Assembly (NCBI RefSeq): GCF_013393905.1
Contig: NZ_CP040272.1
Location: 4,956,001 to 5,020,000, forward strand
Direction: 5' to 3'
Origin: Nostoc sp. C052
Lineage (GTDB): Bacteria; Cyanobacteriota; Cyanobacteriia; Cyanobacteriales; Nostocaceae
Length of the DNA stretch: 64,000 nucleotides
Shown here: one piece after another, positions 1 to 8,184 of the stretch
Numbering within the stretch: position 1 is the stretch's first letter
How the letters are laid out: the number at the start of each line of letters is the position of its first letter
The notes under the pieces: generated by a model
Database searches by the model: none
What the model was told of the DNA's origin: nothing
What the model saw: only the letters and a program-made list of their open reading frames with translations
Program-made: the position numbers and the translations under genes

Positions 1-1
1 C

Positions 2-286
2 AACCGTTTGTTTGCAATTGGTGTATTTTCATTATTAGAACAGTCCGATCCCGCATTGGTTAAAGACGAAAAGCAACTTACTGAGGCGCTAAAAGCGATC
101 GCAGCCGGTCTGCACCTTTCCGATGACAAACTCAACAAGGATTTGGAATTATACCGTTCTAACCTAGACAAAATGGCGCAAGCACTGATAGTGATGGCAG
201 ATATGCTCTCAGCCGATCGCAAAAAGCGCGAGCAACGTAAACAACAATCAACTACCCCAGTTGCTCCCCCAAGTTCCAACGAATAG
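2..286 (+). CDS. thf1: Thf1/Psb29 family protein, C-terminal fragment
   Basis: This is the 3' end of a gene that begins before the window. The reading frame is open from base 2 and reads NRLFAIGVFSLLEQSDPALV, the pattern seen in the second half of Thf1/Psb29 (Psp29), a thylakoid-associated protein involved in photosystem II biogenesis. The visible part is helical and ends in a Lys/Arg/Gln-rich stretch followed by a Thr/Pro/Ser tail. The TTG at base 8 is not a true start. The family call rests on recalled similarity of this C-terminal segment only. Confidence 0.75.
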   Translation, partial: NRLFAIGVFSLLEQSDPALVKDEKQLTEALKAIAAGLHLSDDKLNKDLELYRSNLDKMAQALIVMADMLSADRKKREQRKQQSTTPVAPPSSNE

Positions 287-361
287 TTAAGAGATAGGAG
301 TGAGGAGTAGTTAATAGTTATTAACTCCTAACTCTTAACTCATCACTCCTAACTCTTAAAT

Positions 362-724
362 TTAGACACCCAATATTTTGTAGATTAAGCTGTTAATTAT
401 AGTCAGTGCAAATGCTCCAATAACAGCACTCCAAATGCCGTAACGCAAGCGAAAGCCTTCGACTAACCAAGCAGCAATACTAAAACAAACCACAGCAATC
501 ATAAATGTGAAAATGCTGGATAATAAGTCTAAGGTAAGTAAATTTGGTACTGCAAAAACGAGGCTTAAAATCGGTCTGACTATTGCCGTCACGATACCAA
601 GCACTGCGGCAGAAAGGAAGGCTTTACCTGGAGTGTCAATTTCGACTCCCAGAGGCAATTTGCTAATTATCAACAAGCTGATAGCTGTTACTACCCAAAC
701 AATTAAAAGCGTCACAATATTCAT
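362..724 (-). CDS. Phage-holin-4-like small membrane protein
   Basis: A 120-residue protein made almost entirely of four hydrophobic segments (about residues 1-22, 35-60, 62-87 and 95-118). It fits the phage holin family 4 / YvlD-type membrane proteins that are common in bacterial chromosomes and usually have no phage context. No phage genes are nearby, so a lysis role is unlikely. It lies convergent to thf1, with heptamer repeats (about 290-358) between them. Function unknown; the family call is from topology and the PLGVEIDTPGKAF-type motif after helix 1. Confidence 0.7.
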   Translation of the reverse strand: MNIVTLLIVWVVTAISLLIISKLPLGVEIDTPGKAFLSAAVLGIVTAIVRPILSLVFAVPNLLTLDLLSSIFTFMIAVVCFSIAAWLVEGFRLRYGIWSAVIGAFALTIINSLIYKILGV

Positions 725-985
725 GCCACAACCCCTGAAACGTGAATGGCAATTGGTGATAAATTACTTCACTTTATCTGTGGAAAAATCTTTAAAGCTC
801 AACCAATTATTTATAAATTAGCAGTAATTTTTTCTCTAGCCGAATTTTATTTCAGATATCTTTAGGTTTGGAAAAGAGATTGAAGAGAAATGGGGAGTGG
901 GGAGTGGGGAGCAGGGAGAAGAATTATTCCCCTCCGCCCCCGCACCCTGCACCTCTGCCTCTTTTCAATGCCCCATATCCCTAGA

Positions 986-1666
986 TCATCTTTTAAGAGG
1001 AGGTTGGGTTTGTTTGGGTGCTACAGGCGCTTGAGATGCTGGTGGGTTTGAAAGACCAGGATTGATCGGACTGATGCCTTGTCCAGTTGGAGGCTGACTT
1101 ATGCTAGGAAAGGGCACAGAATTAGGTGCTGAGGGAAATTTAGGGGTAATATTCCCTTCAGGATTGATACCTGGAAGTGGTGCTGCACCAGGATTGATTG
1201 GGAAAGAGGGGACAGTAGGCTGGTTAAGTGAGTTTATGGGTGGTTGAGATGGGCCAGGGATAATTCCCAAAGAAACGCGATCGCCCCCTACTTGCCGCAG
1301 TAAGTCCAATGTCTCAATTACATCATTGTAAGTTGCTGTCCGTGAAGCATTCAGCACAACAATAGCATTGGGATTTTGTTGGAGATACTGTTTTAAACTC
1401 TGTCTCAAATCTTCCTGTTTTACAGGTTGCTTTTCTATGTAAGTATTACCAACAGCATCAATAGTCACAATCACACTTCCAGTCTGTGATGTTATTCCAG
1501 ATACGCTACTAGGGCTGGCTTTAGGTAAATCAACATTGATTGCCTGTTGCCTGGTAAATTGTAATGCCGCTAACAAAAAAAACGTCAGAATACAAAAAAC
1601 TACATCAATTAAAGGGATGATTTGAATTTGGACTTCTTCAATTGGAGTATGTAGATTAACTTTCAT
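986..1666 (-). CDS. exbD: ExbD/TolR-type biopolymer transport protein with long Pro-rich tail
   Basis: A 226-residue ExbD/TolR homologue, the inner-membrane stator partner of ExbB that couples proton flow to energy transfer across the periplasm. Residues 1-140 hold the usual N-terminal membrane helix with the conserved Asp in PLIDVVFCILTFFLL and the periplasmic domain. Residues about 141-226 are an extra tail rich in Pro, Asn and Gly, making it much longer than the usual 135-145 residues. It follows exbB by 42 bases on the same strand, so the two form one operon. Confidence 0.88.
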   Translation of the reverse strand: MKVNLHTPIEEVQIQIIPLIDVVFCILTFFLLAALQFTRQQAINVDLPKASPSSVSGITSQTGSVIVTIDAVGNTYIEKQPVKQEDLRQSLKQYLQQNPNAIVVLNASRTATYNDVIETLDLLRQVGGDRVSLGIIPGPSQPPINSLNQPTVPSFPINPGAAPLPGINPEGNITPKFPSAPNSVPFPSISQPPTGQGISPINPGLSNPPASQAPVAPKQTQPPLKR

Positions 1667-1708
1667 GTCTTACTCTAAAATCTGGTTCGGGGGTTGAATT
1701 TTTGACTA

Positions 1709-2437
1709 TTAATTAGCTGTATTCGGGGGTTCAGGAGGTTCAGGAAGCCTAGTTTTTTCTGGCTTGCGGGGTGGAGTGAAATTTTCCCGAATAATTGCTG
1801 GTGTCCGATTGCTAAAATCAGGTGGGGACTGGCGATAGAGCAATTCCATCTCATTTCCTGCCTTCCGAAAAACTTTGACTTGGTTGACTACAAAACTTTG
1901 AAATAGGCGGTAAAATACCAAAGCAATAATCGCAACTATTAGGCCACTTGCCGTACTAATTAAGGATTCACCAATACCAGTAGTCACCCCAGCAGTAGAT
2001 TCAGTTCCCAAATCGCCAATTCTAATTGAGCGCAGAGAGTGGATTAAACCCAAAACTGTACCCAACAGTCCTAGCAGTGGCGCTAGGGCAATCACAGCTT
2101 CTAAAAGTTTTTCGCCCCGCCGCATCCCAGCTAATTCGTCTTCTGCTGTAGCCTCCAGTGCGAGTCGAAAGGTTTCCGCATCGTTTTTTGTTAAGCGTAG
2201 AGGGGCATAGAGAAAACGCCCGACAGGCTGATCGCTTGCTTGTTTCGCGATGTCCGCAGCTAATTCCCAGTTATCTTGGGCAGCATCCAGGATGCGATCG
2301 ACTATTTGCTTTTCTTGAGTCAAAATTCGCAGCCAGAACCACAAACGCTCAAAAATCACACTCACAGCCAGAATCGATAGAACAAGCATTGGCCACATCG
2401 CTGGGCCGCCCTTATAAAACAAATCTAAAATATCCAC
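1709..2437 (-). CDS. exbB: MotA/TolQ/ExbB proton channel family protein
   Basis: A 242-residue ExbB/TolQ protein. A first helix lies near residues 12-32, then a cytoplasmic region, then two helices (about 115-138 and 155-180) containing the conserved LAPLLGLLGTVLGLI stretch that lines the proton path. The C-terminal tail is rich in Pro and Glu. The start is GTG, preceded by a GGAGG-type site. Together with the downstream exbD it should form a stator complex, perhaps serving a TonB-dependent outer-membrane receptor; no tonB or receptor gene is in the window. Confidence 0.88.
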   Translation of the reverse strand: MDILDLFYKGGPAMWPMLVLSILAVSVIFERLWFWLRILTQEKQIVDRILDAAQDNWELAADIAKQASDQPVGRFLYAPLRLTKNDAETFRLALEATAEDELAGMRRGEKLLEAVIALAPLLGLLGTVLGLIHSLRSIRIGDLGTESTAGVTTGIGESLISTASGLIVAIIALVFYRLFQSFVVNQVKVFRKAGNEMELLYRQSPPDFSNRTPAIIRENFTPPRKPEKTRLPEPPEPPNTAN

Positions 2438-2699
2438 TGTCTAAGTTTCCTCCCTCCATGACTAAAGCAAATGTGCTAAGGCATTTTAATTCTAGAGATT
2501 AATGCAAAATGAGGGACTTCCAAAATATAAATTTCTCAAAAACCTCAAAAAACAGGCGTATTTGACTGCAACTACTATACAAACTTGATGCTGGGTAAGC
2601 AATTGAATGATAGGCTGATAATTTTTGGCGTACTTTTGTTAGACTTCCTTGTAACCTGGATTTCACCACAAAATATTTTCACGTAAAGGAGAGCAAATT

Positions 2700-3359
2700 T
2701 TGGCAGCAGTCCGAGTCCGCCAGCATGTTAATCCACTTGGTAAAAAGTATCAAACACCAGCAAGTCCCCAAGACTTGGAAAAAATTTATGTAAAGCCAAA
2801 TCAACCACTACATTTAGATATTGGCTGCGCTAAAGGAGTATTTTTATTGAATATGGCCAAGATAGAACCCAATTGGAATTATCTAGGCTTAGAAATTCGG
2901 GAACCGCTGGTGGTGGAGGCGAATAAGTTACGTTCTGAGTTAGGTTTAACAAACCTGCACTATCTATTTTGCAATGTGAACAACTCATTGCACTCACTTT
3001 TATCTTGCCTTCCTTCAGGAAGTTTACAACGGGTTACAATTCAATTTCCCGATCCTTGGTTTAAAACCCGCCATGCGAAACGTCGTGTAGTCCAACCAGA
3101 ACTAGTAGCAGATTTAGCTAAGTATCTTGCGGTTGGGGGGTTGGTATTTCTGCAATCAGATATGGAATTTGTCGCTGTGGAAATGCGCGATCGCTTTGCA
3201 GAAAATCCAGCTTTTGAGAAAATTGGTACAGGAGAATGGTTGCCTGAGAACCCCCTACCAGTGCCCACAGAAAGGGAAATAGGCACGCAAAAAAAGGGTG
3301 AACCTGTTTATCGGGCTTTGTTTGTCAGGCGAGATGATGGTAATAGTGCGATCGCCTAG
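2700..3359 (+). CDS. trmB: tRNA (guanine-N7)-methyltransferase
   Basis: A 219-residue SAM-dependent enzyme that makes m7G46 in tRNA. The SAM-binding motif is DIGCAKGVFLLNMA (about residues 41-54), and the family signature FPDPWFKTRHAKRRVV follows at about 117-132. The TTG start is chosen because AAAGGAGAG lies just upstream (2685-2693). It is transcribed alone, divergent from the exb pair. Length is normal for the family. Confidence 0.93.
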   Translation: MAAVRVRQHVNPLGKKYQTPASPQDLEKIYVKPNQPLHLDIGCAKGVFLLNMAKIEPNWNYLGLEIREPLVVEANKLRSELGLTNLHYLFCNVNNSLHSLLSCLPSGSLQRVTIQFPDPWFKTRHAKRRVVQPELVADLAKYLAVGGLVFLQSDMEFVAVEMRDRFAENPAFEKIGTGEWLPENPLPVPTEREIGTQKKGEPVYRALFVRRDDGNSAIA

Positions 3360-3762
3360 CACGATAAATGACAAATATAGCTTTTTAACTTGACATTTTA
3401 GATAGTTTATGTATTTTAAATCTGAATATAGACATTAGATATACTCTGTCAGTTGACAATATTTTCGGGACAGAAATATTTTAGTTAATGTTCAAAATTA
3501 CCTCAAATATCAAATTTGAATTGATATGCGATAGTTTACAGCTTGAGTAACTGATATATGGCTCTACACAACAATAGACATTACTCAAAAATCATCGTTT
3601 TTTCGTGACATAAAAGTTTTATTTCTGTCTAATTTAGAGTTCTTAATATATAAAGCGATTAGCTTCTTTTTTCCTAATATAGAGGACATATTAGGCAATT
3701 ACACTACTTAGTATAATTGCCTGACAAATAATCAATGGTCAATAATTCAGAGGAAAATCAAC
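3360..3762 (+). promoter_or_regulatory. AT-rich leader region upstream of RiPP operon
   Basis: A 403-base AT-rich gap with no credible gene. It holds an inverted repeat, GGCAATTA (3694-3701) with TAATTGCC (3714-3721), 41 bases before the ATG of the first precursor gene, and a ribosome-binding site CAGAGGAAAA. The hairpin may regulate translation or be an operator. I could not define a promoter with confidence. Confidence 0.4.
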
Positions 3763-4011
3763 ATGGAAGCTAAAGAAAGAAAATATAACATTCAAATCGA
3801 AATTAACGATTTGATTGATGATGCTGTGAAAAATGCTGTGACACGTCGGCACGAAGCTTTGAATTCCGAAGAATCTTTGTTATTGATATCTGACGAAGAA
3901 GCAAAAAGCGTTGCAGGTGGAGAATCAAAATCGCTTCCCATAATCCTTGGTAAGATTTTTATTCCTCCTATTACTATAGGACTCGTCGCAGTTGACCCTT
4001 TACTTTCATAA
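3763..4011 (+). CDS. GG-leader RiPP/bacteriocin-like precursor peptide
   Basis: An 82-residue peptide. Residues 1-53 form a charged leader ending in SDEEAKSVAGG, a double-glycine site of the kind cut by C39 peptidases. The 29-residue core (54-82) is hydrophobic, rich in Ile, Pro and Leu, with three Ser and one Thr and no Cys or Tyr. It lacks the Xaa-Tyr-Gly motif of the Nif11 precursors downstream, so the radical SAM enzyme may not act on it. It heads the + strand cluster. Its leader ending resembles those of the precursors at 9816 and 10053, so it may share their exporter. Confidence 0.65.
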   Translation: MEAKERKYNIQIEINDLIDDAVKNAVTRRHEALNSEESLLLISDEEAKSVAGGESKSLPIILGKIFIPPITIGLVAVDPLLS

Positions 4012-4038
4012 AGATTCTCTCCACTGGAAGCTCAATTG

Positions 4039-4476
4039 ATGAAAGATATTGCTGTGGATAAAACTACACTTTGCCCCAGTGCTAGAGCAGAATCAGAGGA
4101 TAGTGTGGTTTTCGGAATTATCAGTGGAACAGTAGCAGAACCGCGTGTAACTTATCTTAAACAGCCCTTACCTATCACCGATGAACTGATAGCAAAAGCT
4201 AGTCCAATTACACCTGCTGAAATTTTTCGGACGGCGGCAGCTTGTGCGACTAAAGATTGTCAGCATTTTGATGGAAAAGATTGCCGTTTAGCAACGCGAA
4301 TTGTAGAAAAGTTACCGTCAGTAGCACAAGAACTACCCCCCTGTTCCATCCGCCGAGATTGTCGGTGGTGGCAGCAAGAAGGGAAAGCAGCTTGTATGCG
4401 TTGTCCACAAGTAATTACAGATAACTACAATCCATCTGAAGTAGCAATTCAAGTGTCAAAACTAGCTAACTGTTAA
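4039..4476 (+). CDS. Cys-rich protein of RiPP cluster, possible radical SAM partner
   Basis: A 145-residue protein with nine cysteines clustered in the C-terminal two thirds, including CATKDC, CRLAT, PPCSIRRDC and CMRCP, which suggests a bound Fe-S cluster or zinc. I recall similar proteins beside Nif11/SPASM gene sets in Nostoc but no defined function. The ATG at 4039 is preferred over the TTG three bases earlier. It sits between a GG-leader precursor and the Nif11 precursors. It could be an accessory or electron-transfer partner of the radical SAM enzyme; that is inference from position. Confidence 0.6.
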   Translation: MKDIAVDKTTLCPSARAESEDSVVFGIISGTVAEPRVTYLKQPLPITDELIAKASPITPAEIFRTAAACATKDCQHFDGKDCRLATRIVEKLPSVAQELPPCSIRRDCRWWQQEGKAACMRCPQVITDNYNPSEVAIQVSKLANC

Positions 4477-4498
4477 GTAACTTCAGGAGTAGAAGATT

Positions 4499-4831
4499 AT
4501 GTCTTTAGAAGATGTTAAAGGTTTTTACGAAAAGCTAGCAAATGATGAAGCTTTCCGCAATCAAATTCAAGGCGTTAATAGCAAAGAAGAATGTAGTCAA
4601 ATAGTTAAAGCTGCTGGCTACAATTTTACTCTAGAAGAGTATGAAGAATATACCACTCAATTGTTAGAGTCTGCCAATGGTGAAGGTGAACTCAAAGATT
4701 TAAGTGAAAAAGAACTGGCAGCAGTTTTTGGTGGATTAACTGGAAAGCCCAAAATTCAACCATTATATGGAGTTGTATGGCCACCCTACCAACTGATGTA
4801 TGGAGTTATTCGGATAGATGACATAGTTTAG
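4499..4831 (+). CDS. Nif11-leader RiPP precursor with two XYG motifs (spliceotide type)
   Basis: A 110-residue precursor. Residues 1-79 are a Nif11-type leader (MSLEDVKGFYEKLANDEAFR start, KAAGYNFTLEEY middle) ending in AAVFGG at 74-79. The core (80-110) contains Leu-Tyr-Gly at 89-91 and Met-Tyr-Gly at 100-102. Xaa-Tyr-Gly is the site at which PlpX-type radical SAM spliceases remove tyramine from the backbone, leaving an alpha-keto-beta-amino acid. A PlpX-like enzyme follows at 5404. The site AGGAGTAGAAG lies just upstream of the ATG. Confidence 0.82.
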   Translation: MSLEDVKGFYEKLANDEAFRNQIQGVNSKEECSQIVKAAGYNFTLEEYEEYTTQLLESANGEGELKDLSEKELAAVFGGLTGKPKIQPLYGVVWPPYQLMYGVIRIDDIV

Positions 4832-4868
4832 TGAACCTGTGTTGCTACTAGAACAGATTAAATTTCAA

Positions 4869-4890
4869 GGGACGGATGAGGATCTGTCCC
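4869..4890 (+). terminator. Hairpin between the two Nif11 precursor genes
   Basis: GGGACGGAT and ATCTGTCCC form a stem around a GAGG loop, followed by CTTTC. It lies 38 bases after the first Nif11 stop codon. It could be a partial terminator or a stabilising 3' end that lets the precursor be expressed above the enzyme gene. Confidence 0.45.
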
Positions 4891-4990
4891 CTTTCATGAA
4901 TTCAAAATAAAATCGAAATAACAGATAACAAAAGAATGTATAACATTCAAAAATTTATTTAGTTTAGTTCATCGAGTCCAGGAGAATTTT

Positions 4991-5299
4991 ATGTCACTAG
5001 AACATGTCAAAGCTTTCTATGAGCAGCTAGCAAATGATGAAACTTTCCGTAATCAAATTCAAGGCGTTAATAGTAAAGAAGAATGTAGCCAAATAGTTAA
5101 AGCTGCTGGCTACAATTTCACTCTAGAAGAGTATGAAGAATATACTAATCAATTGTTAGAGTCTGCTGATAGTGAAGATGAACTCAAGGATTTAAGTGAA
5201 AAAGAACTGGCAGCAGTTTTTGGTGGATTAACTGGGTGGAGAAATTCAATTTTAATATATGGAGCGCCAGGTGGTCTCTGGAATTTTTGGTATTTATGA
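4991..5299 (+). CDS. Nif11-leader RiPP precursor with one XYG motif
   Basis: A 102-residue paralogue of the precursor at 4499. The leaders (1-81) differ at only about eight positions, while the cores are unrelated apart from Tyr-Gly at the same place: here Ile-Tyr-Gly at 89-91. The rest of the core is Trp-, Gly- and Pro-rich (GAPGGLWNFWYL). AAVFGG at 74-79 marks the leader end. A conserved leader with a variable core is the usual sign of a precursor family served by one modifying enzyme. The gene is 104 bases before the radical SAM gene. Confidence 0.82.
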   Translation: MSLEHVKAFYEQLANDETFRNQIQGVNSKEECSQIVKAAGYNFTLEEYEEYTNQLLESADSEDELKDLSEKELAAVFGGLTGWRNSILIYGAPGGLWNFWYL

Positions 5300-5403
5300 A
5301 AAACCCTTTGAATGCTACCGAGTTTTAACCACAAAATCAGACTTCTAAGAATATCTAGGGATTTATTCATCCCTTTCTATAAAAATTAATTGAGGGTATT
5401 CTA

Positions 5404-6663
5404 ATGACTTATCGCCGAATTAGTTATGCAGTTTGGGAAATTACACTCAAGTGTAATCTAGCCTGTCAACACTGCGGTTCACGCGCTGGTCATACAAGGA
5501 CAAATGAACTTTCCACAGCAGAAGCCCTTGATTTAGTCAAACAAATGGCCGAAGTGGGAATTACAGAAGTTACCATAATTGGTGGTGAAGCTTTTCTCCG
5601 TCCTGACTGGCTAGAGATTGCCCAAGCAATTACCAAAGCTGGGATGTTATGTGGTATGACCACAGGGGGTTATGGTATCACCTTAGACACAGCCCGTCGG
5701 ATGAAAGAAGCCGGTATTGGCGTGGTTTCTGTGTCGGTTGATGGCTTAGAAGCGACTCACGATCGCCTGCGGGGCAAACAAGGCTCGTGGCAATGGGCAT
5801 TTAAGACTATGAGCCATCTCAAAGAAGCAGGTATCCCCTTTGGCTGCAATACGCAAATCAATCGTTTGTCTGCACCAGAATTTCCTCAAATTTACGGTCA
5901 TCTCCGTGATGCTGGTGTCTTCGCTTGGCAAATTCAGTTGACTGTACCAATGGGCAATGCTGCCGATAATACTGATATTTTATTGCAACCTTACGAACTA
6001 TTGGATCTATACCCAATGATTGCTCGTGTTGCCGAACGCGCCAAGCGAGAAGGCGTGCAGGTGCAGCCGGGGAATAACATCGGCTACTACGGGCCCTATG
6101 AAAGACTGCTGCGGGGTGGAGACGCTTGGTCATTTTGGCAGGGGTGTAGCGCTGGACTGTCTGCTTTAGGCATTGAAGCCGATGGTGCGATCAAAGGTTG
6201 TCCCTCACTACCTACCACGGCATACACTGGCGGCAACATCCGCGACTATTCACTGCGGACAATTATTGAAGAAACCGAAGAACTACGGTTTAACTTAGGG
6301 GCTGATACTCCCAAAGGAACATCACACCTATGGGGTTTTTGCAAGACTTGTGAATTTGCCGAACTCTGTCGGGGTGGTTGCAGTTGGACTGCTCACGTTT
6401 TCTTTGATAAAAGAGGCAATAATCCTTATTGTCATCATCGCGCCCTGACTCAGGAAAAAGGCGGTATTCGGGAGCGAGTATTTCTTCAACGTCATGCGGA
6501 CGGAAACCCCTTTGATAATGGGGAGTTTGGGCTACTTGAGGAACCGATAAATGCTCCTTGGCCAGAAAACGATCCGCTTCATTTTACTAGCGATCGCATT
6601 CAATGGCCAGAAGGTTGGGAAGAAGATCCAGAGTTAACGACATCTTTGGTTGTTTTGAGTTGA
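5404..6663 (+). CDS. Radical SAM/SPASM peptide-modifying enzyme, PlpX-like splicease candidate
   Basis: A 419-residue radical SAM enzyme. C17xxxC21xxC24 binds the SAM [4Fe-4S] cluster, with GGE at 60-62. A complete SPASM domain follows: C248-x12-G-x4-C266, C313-x2-C316-x5-C322-x3-C326 and C343, enough for two auxiliary clusters. Its neighbours are two Nif11 precursors whose cores carry Xaa-Tyr-Gly, the substrate motif of PlpX (Pleurocapsa), which excises tyramine to form alpha-keto-beta-amino acids. I infer the same chemistry here. Other SPASM chemistries such as crosslinking or epimerisation cannot be excluded. GAGGGTATT precedes the ATG. Confidence 0.8.
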   Translation: MTYRRISYAVWEITLKCNLACQHCGSRAGHTRTNELSTAEALDLVKQMAEVGITEVTIIGGEAFLRPDWLEIAQAITKAGMLCGMTTGGYGITLDTARRMKEAGIGVVSVSVDGLEATHDRLRGKQGSWQWAFKTMSHLKEAGIPFGCNTQINRLSAPEFPQIYGHLRDAGVFAWQIQLTVPMGNAADNTDILLQPYELLDLYPMIARVAERAKREGVQVQPGNNIGYYGPYERLLRGGDAWSFWQGCSAGLSALGIEADGAIKGCPSLPTTAYTGGNIRDYSLRTIIEETEELRFNLGADTPKGTSHLWGFCKTCEFAELCRGGCSWTAHVFFDKRGNNPYCHHRALTQEKGGIRERVFLQRHADGNPFDNGEFGLLEEPINAPWPENDPLHFTSDRIQWPEGWEEDPELTTSLVVLS

Positions 6664-6689
6664 AAGCTAATTCAGAAATTTAACTCTTT

Positions 6690-6893
6690 ATGAAGAATAT
6701 ATCCACTGATTATGTACCTCTAGCTGATAGTTCAAAATCATCTGTTGGACAATCCTCGGCTGATTTAAATTCTCAAGCAACTCTTTTACCTCGTTCGGCT
6801 TGGAATAGTCAAGTAGCTTATTTGCGAGCTATTTTTAAAGCCAAGAAAGCTTTAGACTTGATCGAGAAGAATGCAGGTGTTTTGAGAAGTTAG
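6690..6893 (+). CDS. Small ORF after radical SAM gene
   Basis: A 67-residue ORF beginning 26 bases after the radical SAM stop codon. The N-terminal half is Ser-, Asp- and Gln-rich and probably disordered. The C-terminal half (about 38-67) is a likely amphipathic helix with AYLRAIFKAKKALDLIEK. No family recognised. PlpX needs a small partner, PlpY, and this gene or the Cys-rich protein at 4039 could fill that role; I cannot tell which. Confidence 0.5.
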   Translation: MKNISTDYVPLADSSKSSVGQSSADLNSQATLLPRSAWNSQVAYLRAIFKAKKALDLIEKNAGVLRS

Positions 6894-6902
6894 GAGAAAT
6901 GG

Positions 6903-6995
6903 AAGAAGAATTCAGAATGAATATCTTGATTCTGTTAGCGCTAGCGGGGCGTTTAGCTCATTCTGACTCCTGAGTTCTGAATTCTTCTTATAAAT
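6903..6995. repeat. Inverted repeat and dispersed element between convergent RiPP operons
   Basis: GAAGAAGAATTCAGAA (6903-6918) is complementary to TTCTGAATTCTTCTT (6975-6990), enclosing a segment with GCTAGCGGGGCGTTTAGC. A near copy of the right half lies at 24547-24595. The structure may terminate transcription from both sides, and it is also a dispersed repeat. Confidence 0.55.
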
Positions 6996-7028
6996 AAGTT
7001 TTTCTATCCCCTTAGGCTTATTAATTTT

Positions 7029-8150
7029 TCATGTTCCTGATAGTGGGGTATAAATATCTGTATAATCGCTGTTTAAATATGGATATTGCAAATCTATATT
7101 TAGTTGAGAGAATTGGTTGATTATAGCATTCAGCTTTTCTTCAGGCGATCGCTGATTTTTTATTTTAGCTTCGAGTAAGCCATTAGCAACAATTTGACAA
7201 CGGTTTGTTCCAAAGCTTTCGTAGTGATCAAACTTAATATCTGGCTCTTCTGCCAACCCAAGACCAGGAGCTAAATATTTTGTAAATAGTGGGATGTTGT
7301 TGCGAAAATAGTCTTGGTTAACTAGATAAATATTTTGCAGAATAGAATGCACTAACGGGTAGTCATCCCTCTTAATATAAAGAACACCTGCATCATATCT
7401 TTCATAGCCAGAGTAACTGTAAGAAGCTTTAAATGAAAAGAATATTTCATTTTCATTTAACTGTTGTGTTAAAGACTTCATTATCTGGACAGCGCCTTCT
7501 GAAATTATATTAAAATAAATTCGCACTATTGTATATTTATTCTCTATAACATCTATAGGTATAATACCTGTGTTACCTACTGCAATATAAAATCCTTCTT
7601 GTAGACAGTTTTTAGGCATTTTTATAGAAACCACTTCACCGACATTTACTGATGTTTGCGAAGCCATCAAGTGAAGCTCAGGATTAATATGTACAGTTAA
7701 CTTACCCTTGGTAACTGCTACGCTACCATCCACCTCCATCTTTCTTACCAGCCAACCAGGATCAAAATATCCTTGCCCTTGGTTGCTTTCATGTAATTGT
7801 TGAAAAAGTCCTACATCGATACCAATCAAACTATCATTTTTTAAATTCTGTTGATTCACTGAATCTTCAAAATCCGCTTTCAACTTAAGAGATTTGAGTA
7901 GTGACCCATTATAGTAAATACCGTACAAAAAGCTTCTTAAATGTCTGGCTATATGCTTTTGTTGCACTTCTAGAGGTAGTTTATGAAAGCGATTTTTAAT
8001 CTCTAGCGAAGTTTCCCAAAGCTGATAGTCTGGATGACGGACACACAATTCATCATCGAACTCAATATTATTGGTTATATCTTCCAATTTCTCTTGTAAA
8101 TCTTTTGAGACACCCGATAATAAATGATGTATACATTGACTATTGATCAT
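7029..8150 (-). CDS. HopA1-domain protein, class V lanthipeptide-type lyase candidate
   Basis: A 373-residue protein. The segment from about residue 75 (LEVQQKHIARHLRSFLYGIYYNG) to the end fits the HopA1 effector family. In class V lanthipeptide pathways (lexapeptide, pristinin) a HopA1-domain protein works with an APH-like kinase to phosphorylate Ser/Thr and eliminate phosphate, giving Dha/Dhb. The upstream gene here is exactly such a kinase, 34 bases away. It is the last gene of the - strand RiPP operon. The family call is from recalled similarity; the reaction is inferred from the pairing. Confidence 0.75.
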   Translation of the reverse strand: MINSQCIHHLLSGVSKDLQEKLEDITNNIEFDDELCVRHPDYQLWETSLEIKNRFHKLPLEVQQKHIARHLRSFLYGIYYNGSLLKSLKLKADFEDSVNQQNLKNDSLIGIDVGLFQQLHESNQGQGYFDPGWLVRKMEVDGSVAVTKGKLTVHINPELHLMASQTSVNVGEVVSIKMPKNCLQEGFYIAVGNTGIIPIDVIENKYTIVRIYFNIISEGAVQIMKSLTQQLNENEIFFSFKASYSYSGYERYDAGVLYIKRDDYPLVHSILQNIYLVNQDYFRNNIPLFTKYLAPGLGLAEEPDIKFDHYESFGTNRCQIVANGLLEAKIKNQRSPEEKLNAIINQFSQLNIDLQYPYLNSDYTDIYTPLSGT

Positions 8151-8184
8151 TTTCTTTATCTCTAATTAAACATCCGAGCAATTT

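Noticed and set aside
362..724. Prophage holin as sign of a phage
   Set aside because: No other phage genes nearby; the family is common on chromosomes.
507..821. ORF antisense to the holin-like gene
   Set aside because: Shadow of the gene on the other strand; no domain or ribosome site.
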